Assembly: GCA_003650185.1 (NCBI GenBank)
Contig: QMOF01000080.1
Coordinates: 1 to 8,991, forward strand
Source: Chloroflexota bacterium
GTDB taxonomy: Bacteria > Chloroflexota > Dehalococcoidia > UBA2247 > RBG-13-53-26
DNA length: 8,991 bases
Direction: 5' to 3'
Shown here: one piece after another, positions 6,641-8,991 of the stretch
How the letters are laid out: every line of letters starts with the position of its first letter
Numbering within the stretch: position 1 is the stretch's first letter
Notes under the pieces: generated by a model
What the model was told of the DNA's origin: nothing
Database searches by the model: none
What the model saw: only the letters and a program-made list of their open reading frames with translations
Program-made: the position numbers and the translations under genes

Positions 6641-6958
6641 AGAAGAGATGTCCGGCTGTCCACCTCCGGTTGGCCCTATGGCCGGTATGCGGCCAAGGTG
6701 GGCTCACATCGACCAAAAGGAGTAGCACCCCTGGACATCACAGTTGTACCTTCGCCCCACCTGCTAAATAGGGCCGAGGGACGAAGTCGCCACCCGCACC
6801 ATGTGTTACCTTATGTTCGGACAGAGCAAATGGCGGCTCTGCCCGGAAAGAGTTCAAAGGCCATAGGAATGAGGGACCTGGAGCCGGTAACAGAAGGAGC
6901 GCACTGCGAAAGATGGTGCCTGGCTTCGGGTTCCAGAGAGACGGAAGGAGGAGTCTAG
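6641..6958. other. Intergenic region upstream of the small-protein/FNT operon
   Basis: No gene is seen here. CACC-TTGGCC (6661-6675) and GGCCAA-GGTG (6691-6700) form an interrupted dyad that could be an operator or a hairpin. A TTGTAC and a TAAATA about 15 nt apart (around 6745-6771) are too poor to call a promoter. The motif ACCTT occurs after both TTGT and GTGTT in this stretch, but too few copies exist to define a regulator site. A strong ribosome-binding site AAGGAGGAG (6945-6953) ends the region. Confidence 0.4.
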
Positions 6959-7279
6959 ATGGCTACTAGAACGACGGCAATGCCGGAGATGGCCGCTGAA
7001 GTGCCAGAAGCGGAACCGCGTGCTGGCAGGCCCGGTAGGGAGCCCAAAGGAAAGGAGGCGGTGCTCGCAGTCCTTGCCAGAGCAGCCGAGGACGAGAAAT
7101 TCCTGGCACAGTTGGCTGACAATCCTGCCGGGGCCCTTGAGGAGTACTACACCCTCACCCCGGAGGAGAAGGCTGCCCTGGCTAGCGGCGACATTAAGAA
7201 GATCGAGGGTTGGGTCGGCAAGCTGGACAAACGGCTGGCTACGTGGCTGTGGTGCCGCCTGAGCCAGGAGAAGTGGTAA
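6959..7279 (+). CDS. Small NHLP-clan (Os1348-type)/LigA-like helical protein
   Basis: A 106-aa soluble protein, with ATG6959 preceded by AAGGAGGAG at a 5-nt spacing. After a low-complexity, charged N-terminus (1-32), residues 35-106 form a compact helical domain. It begins VLAVLARAAEDEKFLAQLA, continues NPAGALEEY, has the hallmark LTPEEKAALASGD (66-78), and ends in a Trp-rich helix closing with RLSQEKW. The LTPEE.AAL..GD pattern is known from LigA-type dioxygenase small subunits and from Os1348/Franean1-type NHLP-clan proteins often annotated as RiPP precursors. Here there is no Gly-Gly cleavage site, no core peptide and no modification enzyme nearby. The same domain is fused to the C-terminus of the transporter encoded 56 nt downstream. 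I infer a partner or regulator of that transporter; precursor peptide is the less likely alternative. Confidence 0.8.
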   Translation: MATRTTAMPEMAAEVPEAEPRAGRPGREPKGKEAVLAVLARAAEDEKFLAQLADNPAGALEEYYTLTPEEKAALASGDIKKIEGWVGKLDKRLATWLWCRLSQEKW

Positions 7280-7284
7280 TGACC

Positions 7285-7314
7285 CGGGCCAGATCGCTCG
7301 CATCTTAAGGCCCG
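7285..7314 (+). promoter_or_regulatory. Intercistronic hairpin
   Basis: CGGGCC (7285-7290) and GGCCCG (7309-7314) form a perfect 6-bp GC stem with an 18-nt loop in the 56-nt gap between the small-protein gene and the transporter gene. No T-run follows. It could set the ratio of the two products by partial termination, RNA processing or 3'-end protection of the first cistron. Confidence 0.35.
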
Positions 7315-7335
7315 ATAACGTCTACAGGAGGCAGC

Positions 7336-8676
7336 ATGATAGACGTGAAGGACCGAACCAATCAGGAAGTCGAGGAGGATGTGGGTGCGGGCCAAGCCCG
7401 CTTCCGCAATGAAGCGGGCTACCTGGAGGAAACGTTAAGGCAGCGTCAGGGGCTGATCCAGGCCGCAGCCCTGGTCAGGCTCGGGGACGTAATGGAGGAA
7501 CTGAGGGACAAGGTGGCGAGTATTGGTGCGGCTGCCGACTACACACCGCCTGAGTGCGCCAGGCGTTGTGAGACCGTCGGGGTTAGCAAGGGCAACCTGA
7601 GCACCTTGAGCACCGTGCTCCTGGGAATAATGGCCGGGGTCTTCATCGGCCTGGGTGCGATGCTTTGCACCATAGTGACCACCGATACGGGCCTGGGCTT
7701 CGGCCTTACCAAATTGCTCGGGGGCCTGGTCTTCTGCCTCGGCCTGATCCTTGTGGTTGTGGCCGGTGCAGAGCTGTTCACCGGAAACTGCCTCATTGTG
7801 ATGAGCTGGATCAGCGGCAAGACCAGTACCATGCAGGTGCTGCGTAACTGGGGGCTGGTGTACTTCGCCAACCTGGCTGGCTCTTTGCTCATCGCAGGGC
7901 TGGTCTTCGCCACCATGCAGTACACTTTCAGCAACCTGGGGGTGGGGGCCAATGCTCTGGCCATCGCCAATGCCAAGGTCAACCTCACCTTTGGCTCGGC
8001 CTTTGCCCGGGGCATCCTGTGCAACCTGCTGGTCTGCCTGGCTGTGTGGCTGTGCTTCTCTGCCAAGTCAGTGCCCGGCAAGATACTGGCCATCATATTC
8101 CCCATCACGGCCTTCGTCGCTGCGGGTTTTGAGCACAGCGTGGCTAACATGTACTTCATACCGATGGGCATTTTCCTGGCGGGCAAGCCCGCCGTGGTTG
8201 AAGCGGCAGGGCTGACCAGTGCCGGGGTGGCCAACCTGGATATCCCCGGGTTCCTTGGCAACCTGATACCGGTGACCCTGGGCAACATCGTTGGCGGTGC
8301 CATCATGGTCGGTGTGGTCTACTGGTTCTCCTACCTGCGCCAGGAGAGGACCGTCGCGGCGTTTGCTGCGGCACCTGCTGCCAAGGCGGAGGCTCCTGCG
8401 GGGAACCCGACCAGCCAGCCCAAGGCAGAGCCGATCATGCTGGGCATGGGCAGCAAGGCGCTGTTCGACGTGCTGAGCAGGGCCAGGCATGACACAGCTT
8501 TCCTGGCAAGCCTGTCCAGGAACCCTGAAGAGGCCTTGAAGGAGTATGACCTGACTCCTGCCGAAAGGGCCGCGCTGGCCAGCGGCGACATTCGGCAGAT
8601 AGAGTCCCAGATCGGGACCCTGGACAAGGCAATGCAGACCTGGCTCATTGCCAGGCTATCGCAGGAGAAGTGGTGA
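7336..8676 (+). CDS. Formate/nitrite transporter (FNT) with C-terminal NHLP-clan-like domain
   Basis: A 446-aa membrane protein; FNT proteins are usually about 270-290 aa. ATG7336 has AGGAGG (7326-7331) four bases upstream. Residues 1-66 are a charged, helical N-terminal extension. Residues about 67-336 form the FNT channel, starting YTPPECARRCETVGV as in FocA/NirC relatives. Both family signatures are present: VVAGAELFTG (141-150) and GILCNLLVCLA (226-236). His267 in GFEHSVANMYF is the conserved central pore histidine. Six membrane helices are expected at about 91-112, 125-147, 172-195, 222-243, 248-270 and 305-333. FNT pentamers pass small anions such as formate, nitrite or hydrosulfide; which one cannot be read here. 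An Ala/Pro linker (338-368) leads to a domain (376-446) matching the 106-aa upstream protein and ending in the same RLSQEKW. The tail should be cytoplasmic and five per pentamer (inference). Confidence 0.93.
   Translation: MIDVKDRTNQEVEEDVGAGQARFRNEAGYLEETLRQRQGLIQAAALVRLGDVMEELRDKVASIGAAADYTPPECARRCETVGVSKGNLSTLSTVLLGIMAGVFIGLGAMLCTIVTTDTGLGFGLTKLLGGLVFCLGLILVVVAGAELFTGNCLIVMSWISGKTSTMQVLRNWGLVYFANLAGSLLIAGLVFATMQYTFSNLGVGANALAIANAKVNLTFGSAFARGILCNLLVCLAVWLCFSAKSVPGKILAIIFPITAFVAAGFEHSVANMYFIPMGIFLAGKPAVVEAAGLTSAGVANLDIPGFLGNLIPVTLGNIVGGAIMVGVVYWFSYLRQERTVAAFAAAPAAKAEAPAGNPTSQPKAEPIMLGMGSKALFDVLSRARHDTAFLASLSRNPEEALKEYDLTPAERAALASGDIRQIESQIGTLDKAMQTWLIARLSQEKW
8461..8673 (+). repeat. Second copy of the domain encoded at 7061-7276
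   Basis: These codons (transporter residues 376-446) repeat residues 35-106 of the small protein. By hand alignment 43 of 71 positions are identical with one single-residue gap, including LTP, AALASGD and the terminal RLSQEKW. The DNA is also similar in places but has diverged at many third positions, so this looks like an old duplication kept under selection rather than a recent one. Confidence 0.85.
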
Positions 8677-8695
8677 GCACATGGAACAGGCAGGC

Positions 8696-8762
8696 GGGGA
8701 GACCAGATGCGCGGTCGCTGCTTTGAGAGTGTCGGAATGACTTTCGGTGGTCTGGTCTCCCC
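8696..8762 (+). repeat. Perfect 12-bp inverted repeat after the FNT gene
   Basis: GGGGAGACCAGA (8696-8707) pairs exactly with TCTGGTCTCCCC (8751-8762) across a 43-nt loop. It begins 19 nt after the transporter stop and has no T-run, so it is more likely a structured 3' RNA element than a terminator on its own. Confidence 0.6.
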
Positions 8763-8768
8763 ACCCCC

Positions 8769-8780
8769 GGCTCAATAGCC
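8769..8780 (+). repeat. Small hairpin between the two larger stem-loops
   Basis: GGCT-CAAT-AGCC is a 4-bp stem with a 4-nt loop lying between the two long inverted repeats. Alone it would be negligible; it matters only as the middle element of three stems in series. Confidence 0.3.
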
Positions 8781-8791
8781 TGACCCGGTAC

Positions 8792-8840
8792 AGCCCGCCC
8801 ATCGAGATACCGAGATACCACGTGAACCGATGGGCGGGCT
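8792..8840 (+). terminator. Stem-loop terminator of the small-protein/FNT operon
   Basis: AGCCCGCCCATCG (8792-8804) and CGATGGGCGGGCT (8828-8840) form a perfect, GC-rich 13-bp stem. The 23-nt loop begins within a tandem repeat CGAGATAC CGAGATAC (8803-8818). A pyrimidine-rich tract CCTTCTTTCCTCTCATTT follows on the plus strand. The large loop and imperfect T-tract are not classical, but the position at the operon end fits termination. Confidence 0.55.
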
Positions 8841-8877
8841 CCTTCTTTCCTCTCATTTGACGGCGACGAATATCTCC

Positions 8878-8991
8878 TCAGGCAGCCCAAACAGCCTGCC
8901 CCTTGCGTGGTTTGTCGGGTGCACCAGGCTGCTCGATAGCCTTGCCGTCCCAGCGGGCAGCAGGTGGGCGGGTGGGGTTCACCTGGGCGTA
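8878..8991 (-). CDS. Possible 3' end of a minus-strand gene cut by the window edge
   Basis: A frame of 37 codons is open from the window edge to a TGA at 8880-8878. It has hydrophilic, plausible composition (AARWDGKAIEQPGAPDK) and roughly two thirds G or C at third positions. An overlapping minus-strand frame ending at 8853 (GRLFGLPEEIFVAVK) also looks protein-like but has an in-frame stop at 8981-8979. I recognise neither; too little is visible to choose. Confidence 0.2.
   Translation of the reverse strand, partial: YAQVNPTRPPAARWDGKAIEQPGAPDKPRKGQAVWAA

Noticed and set aside
6959..7279. RiPP precursor with its own biosynthetic cluster
   Set aside because: The leader-like domain runs to the C-terminus with no Gly-Gly site, no core peptide, and no radical SAM, YcaO, LanM or ABC exporter in the window.
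7539..8306. Long minus-strand open frame (255 codons)
   Set aside because: Antisense to the FNT channel, which has both family signatures; the Met/Arg/Pro-rich translation is typical of a shadow frame.
8853..8978. Minus-strand frame ending GLPEEIFVAVK
   Set aside because: It looks protein-like, but an in-frame stop at 8981-8979 and the lack of an ATG leave only about 41 codons; the overlapping frame open to the window edge is preferred, weakly.
1..8991. CRISPR array, insertion sequence or attachment site
   Set aside because: No regularly spaced repeats, transposase or integrase motifs or paired direct repeats were seen on either strand.

Overview
The window reads as GC-rich bacterial DNA with frequent GTG/TTG starts and short gene groups on both strands. 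A Chloroflexota host (perhaps Dehalococcoidia-like) is my best guess. It rests mainly on the Os1348/NHLP-clan type small domain and general gene style, so it is weak; no ribosomal or other marker gene is present.

Layout. Positions 1-300 hold no convincing gene, but they contain a near-consensus sigma70 promoter (123-151) followed by a stem-loop leader (163-205). These lead into a two-gene plus-strand unit: a winged-helix/PD-(D/E)XK nuclease-like protein (301-1224) and an unknown protein with a C-terminal winged-helix-like region (1237-1848). This unit converges on a minus-strand soluble histidine kinase (1888-2766) with a degraded ATP-binding site and its own strong promoter (2808-2837). Next on the minus strand is an HhH-GPD DNA-glycosylase-like protein (3028-3978). 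About 0.7 kb (3979-4714) follows with no secure gene; it holds a perfect 15-bp inverted repeat and a doubtful small ORF.

The right half centres on a two-component system and a transporter. A NarL/LuxR-type response regulator (5887-6558) and a PAS-HisKA_3 histidine kinase (4715-5815) form a minus-strand operon. Divergent from them, across a roughly 400-nt intergenic region, lies a plus-strand pair: a 106-aa protein made mostly of an NHLP-clan/LigA-like helical domain (6959-7279), and a formate/nitrite transporter (FNT) protein (7336-8676). The FNT protein carries a second copy of the same domain fused to its C-terminus. By hand count the two copies are identical at 43 of 71 aligned positions, and both end in RLSQEKW-stop. 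Three consecutive stem-loops (8696-8840) follow the transporter, the last resembling a terminator. The final 150 nt may hold the 3' end of a minus-strand gene.

Working model (inference): the sensor kinase/regulator pair controls the divergent small-protein/FNT operon. The shared domain acts as a soluble partner or regulator of the anion channel, rather than as a peptide-natural-product precursor. This fusion plus its free paralogue is the most unusual thing in the window.
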